Shown here: positions 1 to 9,424 of the stretch, in pieces
Layout of the letters: the number at the start of each line of letters is the position of its first letter
How positions within the stretch are numbered: the first letter of the stretch is position 1
Assembly (NCBI GenBank): GCA_003612515.1
Contig: RAZB01000008.1
Location: 27,023-91,022, forward strand
DNA length: 64,000 nucleotides
Direction: 5' to 3'
Source: a bacterium D16-34
GTDB lineage: Bacteria; Actinomycetota; Coriobacteriia; Coriobacteriales; Eggerthellaceae
Notes under the pieces: model-generated
Seen by the model: only the letters and a program-made list of their open reading frames with translations
Told to the model about the DNA's origin: nothing
The model's database searches: none
Position numbers and translations under genes: made by a program

Positions 1-3000
1 CTGATATTGATGAAGTGTTAGCAATTACCTTTACCGAAAAAGCCGCAAGTGAAATAAAAGCGCGCGTCAAACGAACTCTTCGCCAAGAAGGTCTTGCGCA
101 AGAGGCTCTGAAGGTAGACGGCGCGTGGATTTCAACAATTCACGGAATGTGTTCTCGTATCTTGCGCGCACATGCACTTGAAGCAGGGCTTGATCCAGAG
201 TTTACGCTTTTGAGCGAAGCTGAGACATTAGCACTGAGAGACGAGGTTATTGAGGAGATTATCGGCGAACAAGACAATGAGTCTTGTTATGCATACGCTG
301 ATTTGTTCGCTGAATATGGCACGAAGTCTTCCTTCATGCGCGGCGTCTCAGTTATGAGCTTGCTGCAAGAGCTGCTCTCGAAGGCGGCAAGTCTCAGAGG
401 TGGTCTTGATGTTGAATTAGGACCGGTGCCGCTTTCTCCAAGCGAGCTCGTGAAGTATTACCTGTTGAACTGCGAAGAATTTGCTGGTGCGCTTGTGAGC
501 GCTAAATCGGGAAAAACAGTTGATGCGGCTCGTGTGATTATGGAGCAGTCAATTGATGCGTGCGAGAAGTTTTTGCAGGAGCATCCAGAATGTTCGGGCA
601 CTTATTCTCAAGGTGAACCTACTGCTGATCTGCAAAAAGAATACTTCAAAGTTGCAGACCTTTTTGAGAGTCTCCCTTGGATTTCGCTTCCATCGAAAAG
701 CTCGTCAAAGGAGTATTTCCGAGCTTGGCAAATGCAAGCTACCTTTTTGCTTAACGAATTGCAACTCGCACTTGCACGCCCCTATGCTGACCAAATTATG
801 GCGCTTGCTCGAGACATAAAAAGCAAAGTTGATCTGAGAAAGCGGCAATTAGGCAAACTGGACAATGATGACCTGCTGCTCAAAACTCAAGAGCTTTTTG
901 AGACGTATCCTCATATTGCCAAGCGATACGAAAATCGCTTTAAGCTCGTTATGATTGATGAGTTTCAAGACACGTCGCAGTTGCAAGTGGATATGATTTC
1001 ACGCATGTCAGGTGAGAATTGCGCGCATTTATGCACGGTCGGTGACGCACAGCAATCCATTTATAGGTTCCGTGGGGCAGATATAGCAGTCTATGAAGCG
1101 CACAAGTCATCAATGTGTTCTCCTGAGATTGACGCGCGCTATATAGAGCTGAAGAAGAACTTCCGTAGTCATCGTGATGTGCTTTCATTTGTGGATAGCA
1201 TTTTTTCGCAACCGCGATCGTTCGGAAAAGACTTCATGTCTTTAGAGCCTCATATAGAGAGAGCTTCTCGATATGTAAGCAATGATCCGCGAATCAATCT
1301 TTTGCTTGTGTGTCTAAAGAAAAAAAAGGATGCAACCGTTTCAGCTGCCGATGTAAAAGCCGAGAAAGCTCGCTTGATTGCAGAACGCTTTAGTGCTTTG
1401 CGAGAAGCTGGTCATCGGGCGGGAGATATGGTTGTTTTGCTTGGCAGAATGACAGATGCTCAAATATATGCGCAAGCGCTTCGTGATGCGGATTTTGAAT
1501 GCGTCATTACCGGTGGGTCTTTGTTTGGCTCTGCACCAGAGGTGCGCGTTCTTGAGCGGCTCGTGCAAGTGCTGGTAAATCCTCTTGATGGCGAGGCGCT
1601 CTTTGAAGTTCTTACCTCAGACATGATTAACCTCTCAAGCGATGAGTTGTTGTATTTGTCTTCACGTTTTGATGAAGAAACGCAACAGATGCGCAAGCAA
1701 AGCCTTGCTAAAGGTTTTAGGCGTGTAGCTCAAAGCGAAGAAGTTTGTGACAATGCGCTCGGTTTAGCACTCAGGCTATTTCGTCAAGCTGAGGATGAAT
1801 TGGATAAGCTATCCTTTTCGCGAGTGGTGACAAATGTGATTATCCGCTCAGGATGGCTCTGGCGCCTTGAACAGCAAGGTGCAACAGGTAAAGCGCAAAG
1901 CGCAAACATCTTAAAGGCCTTACGACTTCTTGAAACGCTTGAGCAGGATAGGCACCTTGCACCTGCCTCTTTGGCTGAAGTATTTTCAGCAGAGTTGAGC
2001 GAAGCGAAAGAAGCCCCAGGCTCTTTGAGTGGATCAGGGGATGATGTCGTCAAAATCATGACGATACACGCATCAAAAGGTCTTGAGTTTCCTATTGTGG
2101 CTCTTGCTGAATTTGAGGCAAATGAGCTCAGCGAGAGTAAGCTTACTTGTCTGCCAGGGGAGGGTGGCTTATATCTTTCGCTTGGAAGCAAAAAGAGTTG
2201 GGATCAATATGCCAACCTCAGTAAGAATCACAAAAACGGAAAAAATGGCTATCTTTCTGCGCGATATAGTGAATCGGGCGAGGTAACCTCCATTGATACG
2301 CCGAGCCTTTGTCTTGCGAAGGCAACTGAGGCTTCTCAATACGGCTACTTGCTCTATCGTATGGCATGTGTGCAAGACCAGGCTGAGGCGCGTCGCAAGC
2401 TATATGTTGGTCTGACGCGTGCAAGTGAAGCTTTGGTGGTGGCATTTGATGCAACCTGGAGCGCTCAGCAGAAAGCATATTGCGCCGATGTGTTGGTTGA
2501 GGACATACGCTGCGCACTAACCGATGCATCTGACACCTTCTTTGATAGTGACACCTATGATTATGGTGGAACACAATCTGCTCGGCTCTTTAAAGTTATG
2601 CTGGGAGAATCTGAGCAATCTGATGACGATGCTCAAGACAACGACATAGACGATGATCAACCTGAGGCATCAAACAGTTCGCAGACCGTAGACGATATTA
2701 TTGAAACGAGCGATGGCCAGCAGAGCGTCGAAGAGTTCATTGTTCCTGCAACTCCGCTTGGCTTTGCGGCTTGTGTTCGCACTCCTTATGAGCGAGGTCC
2801 GGTCTTTTCATATTCGTCAATTGCTGACCATGCGCCTTATGAAAGCGTGCAAGTTACGCAAGATCAATCGCTCGATGCATCGTCTGAGACGCAAGAAGCG
2901 CCTGACGATAGCCTCAACCAAAAAGACACCGCCTCTCAAGCGACGTCGCTTGGTAGCGCTTTTCATAGGTGTGCTCAGTACGCCATAGAAACAGGGATGA

Positions 3001-3497
3001 TCCCTGATCGCGCACGACAAGAAAGCATTTCGCACAACTATGCATTGTCTGAGCTACAGCTTGAGCGGTTGTATAAAGCTTGCGATGCTTATTTTGCCAG
3101 TGAATCTTACGCACAAACGCTCAATTTCAAATACCGCCAAGCTGAGGTGCCCTTTTATGTCGGTGTTGAAGATGGCTATTTGGAAGGCGAAATTGACGCG
3201 CTCTGCTTTAATGATGCAACTGGAGACGCTTTTGTAATCGATTACAAAACTGGCGGTAGTCAAGCCGAGACAGACGAGCAATTGCATCAAAAGCATCTTC
3301 TTCAAGCGAGTTGTTATGCCTATGCACTTTTGTGTGGAGGCTTTACGAGTGTGGTGCTCAATTTTGTGCGCGTTGAGCAGCTCAACCCGTCGGGGGTAAT
3401 GCAGGTGGTCAGTTATGCCTTTGATGTTCACGATAAAGAGCGGCTTGCTCAGCAAATAGAAGCGCAGTGGAAAAAGTCCTTAGACAATAAGGAGTGA
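1..3497 (+). CDS. addA: ATP-dependent helicase/nuclease subunit A (AddA), 5' end cut by the window
   Basis: This is the UvrD-type helicase-nuclease subunit of the AddAB double-strand-break end-processing complex, a RecBCD analogue. The reading frame is open from base 3, and the first visible residues are helicase motif Ia (TFTEKAA), so the Walker A segment lies outside the window. Visible in order are motif II (IDEFQDTS, near 955), motif III (VGDAQQSIYRFRG), motif IV (NFRSH), motif V (IHASKGLEFP, near 2065) and motif VI (YVGLTRA, near 2405). An acidic linker follows (near 2610-2700). The C-terminal RecB-type nuclease has GEIDAL and VIDYKTG (near 3190 and 3240) followed by a QASCYAYAL helix, which separates AddA from plain UvrD/PcrA. 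addB would be expected upstream. About 1160 residues are present and no internal stops are seen. Confidence 0.93.
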   Translation, partial: DIDEVLAITFTEKAASEIKARVKRTLRQEGLAQEALKVDGAWISTIHGMCSRILRAHALEAGLDPEFTLLSEAETLALRDEVIEEIIGEQDNESCYAYADLFAEYGTKSSFMRGVSVMSLLQELLSKAASLRGGLDVELGPVPLSPSELVKYYLLNCEEFAGALVSAKSGKTVDAARVIMEQSIDACEKFLQEHPECSGTYSQGEPTADLQKEYFKVADLFESLPWISLPSKSSSKEYFRAWQMQATFLLNELQLALARPYADQIMALARDIKSKVDLRKRQLGKLDNDDLLLKTQELFETYPHIAKRYENRFKLVMIDEFQDTSQLQVDMISRMSGENCAHLCTVGDAQQSIYRFRGADIAVYEAHKSSMCSPEIDARYIELKKNFRSHRDVLSFVDSIFSQPRSFGKDFMSLEPHIERASRYVSNDPRINLLLVCLKKKKDATVSAADVKAEKARLIAERFSALREAGHRAGDMVVLLGRMTDAQIYAQALRDADFECVITGGSLFGSAPEVRVLERLVQVLVNPLDGEALFEVLTSDMINLSSDELLYLSSRFDEETQQMRKQSLAKGFRRVAQSEEVCDNALGLALRLFRQAEDELDKLSFSRVVTNVIIRSGWLWRLEQQGATGKAQSANILKALRLLETLEQDRHLAPASLAEVFSAELSEAKEAPGSLSGSGDDVVKIMTIHASKGLEFPIVALAEFEANELSESKLTCLPGEGGLYLSLGSKKSWDQYANLSKNHKNGKNGYLSARYSESGEVTSIDTPSLCLAKATEASQYGYLLYRMACVQDQAEARRKLYVGLTRASEALVVAFDATWSAQQKAYCADVLVEDIRCALTDASDTFFDSDTYDYGGTQSARLFKVMLGESEQSDDDAQDNDIDDDQPEASNSSQTVDDIIETSDGQQSVEEFIVPATPLGFAACVRTPYERGPVFSYSSIADHAPYESVQVTQDQSLDASSETQEAPDDSLNQKDTASQATSLGSAFHRCAQYAIETGMIPDRARQESISHNYALSELQLERLYKACDAYFASESYAQTLNFKYRQAEVPFYVGVEDGYLEGEIDALCFNDATGDAFVIDYKTGGSQAETDEQLHQKHLLQASCYAYALLCGGFTSVVLNFVRVEQLNPSGVMQVVSYAFDVHDKERLAQQIEAQWKKSLDNKE

Positions 3498-3633
3498 TAA
3501 AAAAGAAAATAAAACGTAGCCCGTTGACTACAGGTGGCTATAGAGCGCATGTTACGATCGTTTTGGCGGAAATCAATAAAACAAAGTATGGATCAAAAGC
3601 CTATTTAATCCAAATATCCGCCAGTAATACCCC

Positions 3634-3668
3634 AACGAAAAGACGCCCTGAACAGGCGTCTTTTCGTT
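3634..3668. terminator. Bidirectional intrinsic terminator between addA and the convergent glycosyltransferase gene
   Basis: A perfect 14-bp inverted repeat (arms 3634-3647 and 3655-3668, 7-nt loop) has a GC core GACGCC/GGCGTC flanked by AAAA on the left and TTTT on the right. Either strand therefore gives a hairpin ending in a U run. It sits between two convergent genes and probably ends both transcripts. Confidence 0.85.
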
Positions 3669-3703
3669 TGTATCGCAGATGGTGTGTGGTAGTGCAGCAA
3701 GCG

Positions 3704-4666
3704 CTAGTTTTTCTTTCGATACTCATCGTATGCTTGAATAACCAAAAGCTCGTATTGTTTTCGAGTACCTTTGACGACGGTGTCTAAAATGAGACCCGCT
3801 ACGAATAAAAGGATGCCGATAAAAACAAGCGCTACAGCAAGAATTGCTGTTGGAATGCGAGGCACGAGTCCTGTTTGGAAGTACTCGGCTACAACTGGAA
3901 TACCAAAAACGAAACCGATCACTAAAAAGATAATGCTGAGCCAACTAAATAGTGCAAGAGGCCGATAGTCTTTAAAAAGCGACATGATCATAGCGAGAAC
4001 TTTTGAGCCATCAGAGATGGTATTGAGTTTCGATTGGCTACCTTCAGGTCTATCGCGATAATCAATAGGCACTTCAACGATACGCCAACGCTTGTCAACG
4101 GCATGAATGGAAAGCTCTGTTTCAATTTCGAAGCCGGGTGAAAGCACTGGGATGGTTTTTGCGAAAACTTCATTAAAAGCGCGATAGCCCGTCATGACAT
4201 CTGAGTACTGAAAGCCATAGAGCAGCTTAATAAGGTTGCGCACTAAGTTGTTGCCAAACCCATGAAATGCGCGATTGTTTTCTTCGCCATATGACCCGTT
4301 AGAGAGCCTATCACCCACAACCATATCGGCTCGATCTGCCATAAGTGGGGCCAGAAGTTCGACAGCGGATTCTGCGGGGTAGGTATCATCGCCATCAACT
4401 AAAACATAATAGTCTGCATCAATATCGCGAATCATTTGACGAACAACATTACCTTTTCCTTGGCGCGGCTCGTATCGTACAACGGCACCATGATCAGCCG
4501 CGATGGCAGCCGTGTTGTCAGAAGAGTTGTTGTCGTACACATATATGGTGGCATCTGGTAAGACGCGTTTGAAATCATCAACAACTTTACCGATTGTGAC
4601 GGCTTCGTTGTAGCATGGAATGAGCACTGCGACAGTTGCTTGTGGCAAGCTCACGGTATCTAGCAT
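3704..4666 (-). CDS. Family 2 glycosyltransferase, membrane-anchored (DPM1/GtrB-like)
   Basis: Probably transfers a sugar from a nucleotide donor to a polyprenyl phosphate at the inner face of the membrane. The N-terminus has the GT-A opening VAVLIPCYNE (residues ~12-21) and a metal-binding DGDD (VLVDGDDTYP, ~residues 94-103). A middle segment has MTGYRAF, typical of dolichol-phosphate-mannose-synthase-like enzymes. Two hydrophobic helices lie near residues 240-265 and 275-300, as in bacterial polyprenyl-phosphate glycosyltransferases. 320 aa is a normal length. A GtrA-like gene is transcribed divergently 120 bp away; GtrA/GtrB pairs flip and charge lipid-linked sugars, so the two may cooperate. 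Donor and acceptor cannot be told from sequence. Confidence 0.85.
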   Translation of the reverse strand: MLDTVSLPQATVAVLIPCYNEAVTIGKVVDDFKRVLPDATIYVYDNNSSDNTAAIAADHGAVVRYEPRQGKGNVVRQMIRDIDADYYVLVDGDDTYPAESAVELLAPLMADRADMVVGDRLSNGSYGEENNRAFHGFGNNLVRNLIKLLYGFQYSDVMTGYRAFNEVFAKTIPVLSPGFEIETELSIHAVDKRWRIVEVPIDYRDRPEGSQSKLNTISDGSKVLAMIMSLFKDYRPLALFSWLSIIFLVIGFVFGIPVVAEYFQTGLVPRIPTAILAVALVFIGILLFVAGLILDTVVKGTRKQYELLVIQAYDEYRKKN

Positions 4667-4786
4667 GAAGTTGCTCCTTGGTAACGCTGATTAAAGCCTT
4701 TATCTTACTCGAGTACATAACATTACGCTAGAATGTTGAAAATTATCCTTTGAATCTTAAAGATTTGCCAGGCTGAAAGGTAGACC

Positions 4787-5206
4787 ATGCAAAAACTCAT
4801 AGCGCAAATAATGAAATTTGGCGTTGTTGGGTTGATTGCCTTTTGTATCGATTACGGATTGATGGTTTTTTTGACCGAGGTTGTATCTCTTAATTATTTG
4901 ATAAGTGCAACAATCTCTTTTACCGCCTCGGTCATTTTTAACTATCTCGCCTCTATGCGCTACGTGTTTAGGCATAAAGCGGGCATGTCAAGACGCAAAG
5001 AGTTTGTAATATTTGTTATCTTGTCAGTGCTGGGGCTTGGTATCAATAATGGCTGTATGTGGATAGGTGTTGAGCTATTTGGCATAAGCTATCTGGTGGT
5101 AAAAATTGTCGCCACGGCTGTAGTAATGGTTTGGAACTTTGTGACACGCAAGAAGTTTTTGGATGCCGGGGATGCTCCGGGCGAAATTCTTGAAGATATA
5201 GAATGA
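4787..5206 (+). CDS. GtrA-like four-helix membrane protein
   Basis: 139 aa with four predicted membrane spans (about residues 10-30, 40-58, 75-95 and 105-125), the usual GtrA arrangement. GtrA-family proteins are proposed flippases of undecaprenyl-phosphate-linked sugars. The opening IMKFGVVGLIAFCIDYGL is typical of the family. The start ATG at 4787 is preceded by GAAAGG at a suitable distance. The divergent neighbour at 3704-4666 is a glycosyltransferase that could charge the lipid carrier. The role in wall or surface glycan decoration is inferred from the family. Confidence 0.82.
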   Translation: MQKLIAQIMKFGVVGLIAFCIDYGLMVFLTEVVSLNYLISATISFTASVIFNYLASMRYVFRHKAGMSRRKEFVIFVILSVLGLGINNGCMWIGVELFGISYLVVKIVATAVVMVWNFVTRKKFLDAGDAPGEILEDIE

Positions 5207-5236
5207 CTTGATACCCTTTTGACCAGGCAAAACAGA

Positions 5237-5312
5237 TGGTGCCCTTGACAGGATTTGAACCTGCGGCTTTCTGCTCCGGAGGCAGACGCTCTATCCCCTG
5301 AGCTACAAGGGC
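5237..5312 (-). tRNA. tRNA-Arg (anticodon CCG)
   Basis: On the minus strand a 76-nt cloverleaf has acceptor arms GCCCTTG/CAAGGGC, an encoded 3' ACCA, a D-arm GCTC...GAGC, anticodon arm TCTGC/GCAGA around the loop CTCCGGA (anticodon CCG), and a T-arm with TTCAAAT. It reads CGG arginine codons. It lies between gtrA-like and the methyltransferase gene, on the opposite strand to both. Confidence 0.96.
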
Positions 5313-5324
5313 ACGTGAGCGTTA

Positions 5325-5330
5325 ATTATA
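5325..5330 (-). promoter_or_regulatory. -10 box for tRNA-Arg
   Basis: A consensus TATAAT on the minus strand lies 12 bp upstream of the tRNA 5' end, which is typical tRNA promoter geometry. The -35 region is weak. The box sits just before the ATG at 5338 on the other strand, which is one reason for preferring the later methyltransferase start at 5395. Confidence 0.55.
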
Positions 5331-5394
5331 CGACACCATGAGTATCTATGCGATAAAATTTCATGAGCAACAAATACGTAATCAGGATGATGTT

Positions 5395-6777
5395 ATGACG
5401 CAACTTATTTCTCAAGATCAGCAAGATGGTGCCAAAACTGAAGAAGTCACACTTGAGCGCATGAGCTATGGGCGAGATGCGATAGGGCACCTGCAGTGCG
5501 GAAAGACAGTTTTTGTCGATGAGGGCGTGCCGCAGGATGTAGTGAAGATCAATATAGAGAGCGAAAAAGCTTCGTTTGCACGCGCACGTATTGACAGCAT
5601 TATTACACCTTCGCCGTTGCGCGTAAAAAGTCCTTGTATATATGCGGGAGTATGCGGTGGTTGTAGCTGGCAAAACCTCAACTACGATGCGCAACTTCAA
5701 GCAAAACGCGAAAACGTTGTATCTGCGCTTGTTCGTACTGCTCATTTTGATGAGGCGTGTGCACGCGCGCTTGTTGCAGAGGTGATTGGTTCTCCAGAAC
5801 CATGGGGATATCGAAACAAACTTGAGCTGGGGGTTACGCGTGATGCGCAAGGAAAATTGCTGCTCGGGATGTATGGAGATGCCAGCAATGAGCTTGTGCC
5901 TATCGCATCGTGCAAACTTGTGCATAAAAAGATCCAAAACGCACCAAAAGCTTTGCAGGGAGCATTACGTTTTTTGCAAGGAACACAAGATTTGGGAGTA
6001 TTTCGAGTAGGTGTTCGACACAGCGACAAGACGGGTGAGTGCGAAATAGCTCTGTGGACTCGTCCCGGTGCTTTTCCTCGCGCAACTGTTGCCAAAACGC
6101 TCAATAGCGCTCTTGGGTGCACAAGCATTGTTCGCGTTATTGCTGAAGAGGGCAAAGCGCGCAAAGTGAAACAGGTTGAGTGCTTGGCGGGTAAAGGTTT
6201 TTGGACTGAGTCTATGGCTCAAGCTCGCTTTGCAATAAGCGCTCCGTCGTTTTTCCAAGTTAACACCGCGCAAGCAGAGCAACTTGTCCGCAGTGCAATA
6301 CAAGCGCTCGGAGGCGTCTTTGATGGCGATACACCACGAGGGCTTGCAGGCATGCTTATCGGAGATCTTTATGCTGGCGCCGGCACTTTTTCTGTGCAAC
6401 TTGCGCGGGCGGGTGCTGATGTGATTGCTGTTGAATCAGCCGGATCATCAGTGCGTGATTTGCGAAGAAATGCGGACATGAACAGGGTTGATATGGAGGT
6501 GATCGGCGGGGACGCGGCTCGAGAGCTTCCGGAGCTTGGCGGCCTAGATGCGCTTATCGTTGATCCTCCGCGAGCGGGATTGGCTGATGGAATGGTCGCA
6601 AGTATTGCAAGTGCGCATCCGGAAAAAGTGGTATATGTAAGCTGCGATACGCAGACATGGGCGCGAGATGTTGCTCGATTTGAAGAGGCTGGCTATAGGC
6701 TTTGTCAGGTGCAACCCGTTGATCTCTTTCCGCAAACTTATCACGTTGAGGTTGTCAGCGTTTTTGAGCGTATGTAA
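5395..6777 (+). CDS. RNA (uracil-5-)-methyltransferase, RumA/RlmD-TrmA type, with Fe-S motif
   Basis: Makes 5-methyluridine in RNA (23S rRNA or tRNA) using S-adenosylmethionine. An N-terminal TRAM domain (GRDAIGHL...VFVDEGVPQD) is followed by a CIYAGVCGGCSWQ segment whose cysteines match the RumA [4Fe-4S] site. The methyltransferase domain has FFQVNTAQAEQL, the SAM loop DLYAGAGTFS, the IVDPPRAGL motif, and the catalytic cysteine in VYVSCDTQTWARD. An upstream in-frame ATG at 5338 exists, but the ATG at 5395 has AGGA 7-8 nt before it and leaves room for a promoter, so 5395 is chosen (460 aa). The choice between RlmD, RlmCD and TrmFO-independent TrmA-like specificity is open. Confidence 0.88.
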   Translation: MTQLISQDQQDGAKTEEVTLERMSYGRDAIGHLQCGKTVFVDEGVPQDVVKINIESEKASFARARIDSIITPSPLRVKSPCIYAGVCGGCSWQNLNYDAQLQAKRENVVSALVRTAHFDEACARALVAEVIGSPEPWGYRNKLELGVTRDAQGKLLLGMYGDASNELVPIASCKLVHKKIQNAPKALQGALRFLQGTQDLGVFRVGVRHSDKTGECEIALWTRPGAFPRATVAKTLNSALGCTSIVRVIAEEGKARKVKQVECLAGKGFWTESMAQARFAISAPSFFQVNTAQAEQLVRSAIQALGGVFDGDTPRGLAGMLIGDLYAGAGTFSVQLARAGADVIAVESAGSSVRDLRRNADMNRVDMEVIGGDAARELPELGGLDALIVDPPRAGLADGMVASIASAHPEKVVYVSCDTQTWARDVARFEEAGYRLCQVQPVDLFPQTYHVEVVSVFERM

Positions 6778-6873
6778 GCTTTACCTCGTGCGCATTATGT
6801 TGAAATTATCCAACGGTCTGGCAACCTTATACCGTGTATGTTCTACGGTTTTTGGTCAGAGTTAGTGCGCGGC

Positions 6874-6882
6874 TGGTATACT
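6874..6882 (+). promoter_or_regulatory. Extended -10 promoter candidate upstream of the cyclophilin gene
   Basis: TGGTATACT matches an extended -10 (TGnTATAAT-like). A TTGGTC lies at a long 19-bp spacing upstream. If used, transcripts would carry a leader of about 110 nt before the cyclophilin start, including a CGCAATTT-type short repeat at 6920-6945. Confidence 0.4.
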
Positions 6883-7002
6883 TTTCGTTTGTACGCAGTT
6901 CGTGCGCCATGCTAGGTTGCGCAATTTTTCGCAATTTCGCAATGCTATCGAGCAAAATGAACTGTTAAGCAAATATGTGATCGAACGTAAAGGAGCCACA
7001 CT

Positions 7003-7533
7003 ATGGCCGTTTATACTCCAGAATATCAGCCCACGGGCGAAGAGATTGCAGTCATCAAAACCAATAAAGGTGACGTTCGTGTAAAGCTTGATGGAACTGG
7101 TGCTCCGGTGGCAGTTGGCAATTTTATTGAGTTGGCGAACAAAGGCTACTACGATGGAATTAAGTTTCATCGTTATGTTCCGGGCTTTGTTATTCAGGGC
7201 GGAGATCCGAACACGCGCGATCTGACTCGCGAAGATGTAGCCACTATGGCAGCAAGCCCGATGAGCCGACTTGGCACGGGCGGTCCTGGCTATACTATTA
7301 TTGATGAGTATCGCACCAATCCAAACAACGTGCACGAAGACGGCGCGTTGGCTATGGCGCGTACTGGCATGCCAAACTCAGGTGGCTCTCAGTTTTATTT
7401 GTGCTTAGGTCCGCAACATAACCTTGATTCTGGCTATACGGTTTTCGGTCAGACGCTTGAGGGTTTTGATGTCATCAAAGAACTCCGTGCTGGCGATGAG
7501 ATCTTAGGTATCGATGTCGAAAACGAAGCATAA
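7003..7533 (+). CDS. Cyclophilin-type peptidyl-prolyl cis-trans isomerase
   Basis: Catalyses proline cis-trans isomerisation during protein folding. Shows the cyclophilin signatures IKFHRYVPGFVIQGGDP (active-site FHR and GFVIQGGDP) and GGSQFYLCLGPQHNLD, then GYTVFGQTLEGFDVI. At 176 aa it is slightly long because of an insertion after GGDP (residues ~72-95) that is common in actinobacterial members. No signal peptide is seen, so it is probably cytoplasmic. The ATG at 7003 is preceded by AAAGGAG at ideal spacing. The TPR gene follows 45 bp downstream in the same direction. Confidence 0.92.
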   Translation: MAVYTPEYQPTGEEIAVIKTNKGDVRVKLDGTGAPVAVGNFIELANKGYYDGIKFHRYVPGFVIQGGDPNTRDLTREDVATMAASPMSRLGTGGPGYTIIDEYRTNPNNVHEDGALAMARTGMPNSGGSQFYLCLGPQHNLDSGYTVFGQTLEGFDVIKELRAGDEILGIDVENEA

Positions 7534-7578
7534 TAAGACACTTTCGCATGTAGTTGAAACGAAACGCAGAGGATGCAG

Positions 7579-8943
7579 ATGAACAACGAGCTATTCCAGC
7601 AGGCAAAAGCAGCTTACGCACAGCGCGATTACGAGGCTGCGCTTAATGCCTACACCGAATGCTTGCAAGACGCGAGCGACCAACTCGCACCAGGTGAAGT
7701 AGGACTTTTGTATCACCAGATTGGCAATTGCCTGATCAAGTTGAAAAATCCTACTGAGGCCATTGAGGCATATGCGCAAGCAACAGCCGATGCGGCTTAT
7801 GATGCGTGTGGCGCGGTTAACTACAACCTAGGCATGGCTTATGCTTCGCTACATGACTATGAAGACGCCGTACGCCATTTTGAAATTGCTGTTTCAGATA
7901 GGCGCTACGCTACGCCATACAAGGCATATAGTGCAATGGGTAACGCGCTTATGAAGATAGGCAAAAGCGCTGAAGCTGGCGTTGCTTTTCGCGAAGCAGC
8001 GCTTGATGAAGCCAACCCAGATCCAACGAAAGCGCTTTTGAACCTTGGCGTATGCTTTATGGCGCTCGATCGTCCGCAAGATGCCGTTGCATCATATGAG
8101 AGCGCGCTGCAGTTTGACATGCAGCCCGAAACCTCAAATAAGATGTATGCGAATTTGGGTCAAGCGTATGTTGCTTGTGGTCAGATGCAAAAAGCAGTTA
8201 ATGCATTTGAGGCTTCACTTGCAGACAAAACATACTTTTTGTCTGACTCGGCTAGCGTAGACTATCAGCGTGCTATTGGCGCTGTTTCGCAAGGCACCTC
8301 TGAGATAACTCAGGCGCTTCCCGTTGTTGCAGCAACTGGCGCAGATATGTCTGGCTTAGATGTTATTGCTGATGGAACGCCAATGTATGCGCCTATTGAT
8401 CCTTATGCAGAGCAGCAAGGAGCACAATACTATCCGGAGGCATACGACCCTAATAACCCTTATGCGATTGCAGGCAACGAAGATCGCTTCTTCAACTCAA
8501 CCGAACAAGAGATTGATGAGTGGGCTAAACAGCTTGCCAAGCAAGATCGCAAACGTCGAAACGTTGGGCTGAAGGTACTTGTCACCATCATTTTGATCGT
8601 CTTAGTTATATTCGGCGCGGGTGTATTCTTGTATTCGCAAGGATGGGGCTTTCCTTCTCAAGAGCAAGTGGTAGAGCAATTGTTTGCTGATCCAAAAGCT
8701 GCTCCAACATCGGTATTTAGCGAAGACGTCAGTGCAGAAAATGCTCAAACAATGGTAGAGCCGGTGGTGCAAGATTCTTCGCCAACTATTGATGGCATAG
8801 ATAAATCAATGAGCAACTCTACGGTATTTGTTACCGCAACAACACCTGAGGGTGGTTCAGTACAATACAAAGTGTCTCTTGTGCGCGATGTATTGGGTTG
8901 GAAAGTTGCTAGTGTAGAGTTGTATTTCCCAAGTCAGGAATAA
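7579..8943 (+). CDS. Tetratricopeptide-repeat protein with one membrane span
   Basis: Residues ~1-220 form at least five TPR-like helical repeats (FQQAKAAYAQRDYEAALNAY, then AIEAYAQAT, DAVRHFEIA, DAVASYESAL, KAVNAFEASL). A low-complexity linker rich in Tyr, Pro and Gln follows (~residues 255-300). A single hydrophobic helix lies near 340-360, and the C-terminal domain of ~95 residues would be outside the cell. The layout suggests an N-in scaffold tethered to the membrane, partner unknown. ATGs occur at 7573 and 7579; CAGAGG abuts the first, so the second (6-nt spacing) is preferred. A short GACAC/GTGTC stem lies just after the stop. Confidence 0.75.
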   Translation: MNNELFQQAKAAYAQRDYEAALNAYTECLQDASDQLAPGEVGLLYHQIGNCLIKLKNPTEAIEAYAQATADAAYDACGAVNYNLGMAYASLHDYEDAVRHFEIAVSDRRYATPYKAYSAMGNALMKIGKSAEAGVAFREAALDEANPDPTKALLNLGVCFMALDRPQDAVASYESALQFDMQPETSNKMYANLGQAYVACGQMQKAVNAFEASLADKTYFLSDSASVDYQRAIGAVSQGTSEITQALPVVAATGADMSGLDVIADGTPMYAPIDPYAEQQGAQYYPEAYDPNNPYAIAGNEDRFFNSTEQEIDEWAKQLAKQDRKRRNVGLKVLVTIILIVLVIFGAGVFLYSQGWGFPSQEQVVEQLFADPKAAPTSVFSEDVSAENAQTMVEPVVQDSSPTIDGIDKSMSNSTVFVTATTPEGGSVQYKVSLVRDVLGWKVASVELYFPSQE

Positions 8944-8980
8944 TGACACTGAGGTGTCGTGAGAAGAAAGGCAAGAGATA

Positions 8981-9391
8981 ATGGCAAAAGAAAAGACTTA
9001 CAGCATGATTAAGCCTGATGGTGTTCGCAATGGACACATTGGCGAGATTGTGAATCGCTTCGAGCGCGCAGGGCTTACTATTGAGCGTATGGAGATGGGC
9101 ATGGTAACCCCTGAGCAGGCAAAGGCAAATTATGCTGAGCATGAGGGTAAGCCTTTTTATGAGGGTCTGATTGCATATATCACCTCCGGTCCGGTTGTTA
9201 AAATGGTTATTTCTGGCGAAGGCGCAGTTGCAAAGTGCCGCTCACTCATGGGTGCCACTAATCCAGCTGATGCGGCCCCCGGCACGATTCGCGGAGACTT
9301 TGGCCTGATTATGGACGAAAATGTAATCCATGGTTCTGACTCAGTAGCGTCAGCAGAGCGTGAGATTGCTGTTTTCTTCCCAGAGGCATAA
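8981..9391 (+). CDS. ndk: Nucleoside diphosphate kinase
   Basis: Balances nucleoside triphosphate pools by transferring the gamma phosphate through a phosphohistidine. 136 aa, full length. Shows KTYSMIKPDGV at the start, the phosphate-binding GATNPADAAPGTIRGDFG, and the active-site histidine in NVIHGSDSVASAEREI. AAGGCAAGAGAT precedes the ATG. It follows the TPR gene by 37 bp and probably shares its transcript. Confidence 0.97.
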   Translation: MAKEKTYSMIKPDGVRNGHIGEIVNRFERAGLTIERMEMGMVTPEQAKANYAEHEGKPFYEGLIAYITSGPVVKMVISGEGAVAKCRSLMGATNPADAAPGTIRGDFGLIMDENVIHGSDSVASAEREIAVFFPEA

Positions 9392-9424
9392 AGACAAACA
9401 GAATTCTCATGTGATTTGAGGAAT

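Noticed and set aside
3494..3787. Open frame of 97 codons overlapping the addA stop
   Set aside because: It crosses the bidirectional terminator at 3634-3668 and the end of the glycosyltransferase gene, and has no family resemblance.
5338..5394. Earlier start for the RNA methyltransferase
   Set aside because: No ribosome-binding site, no TRAM-domain similarity in the added 19 residues, and it abuts the tRNA promoter.
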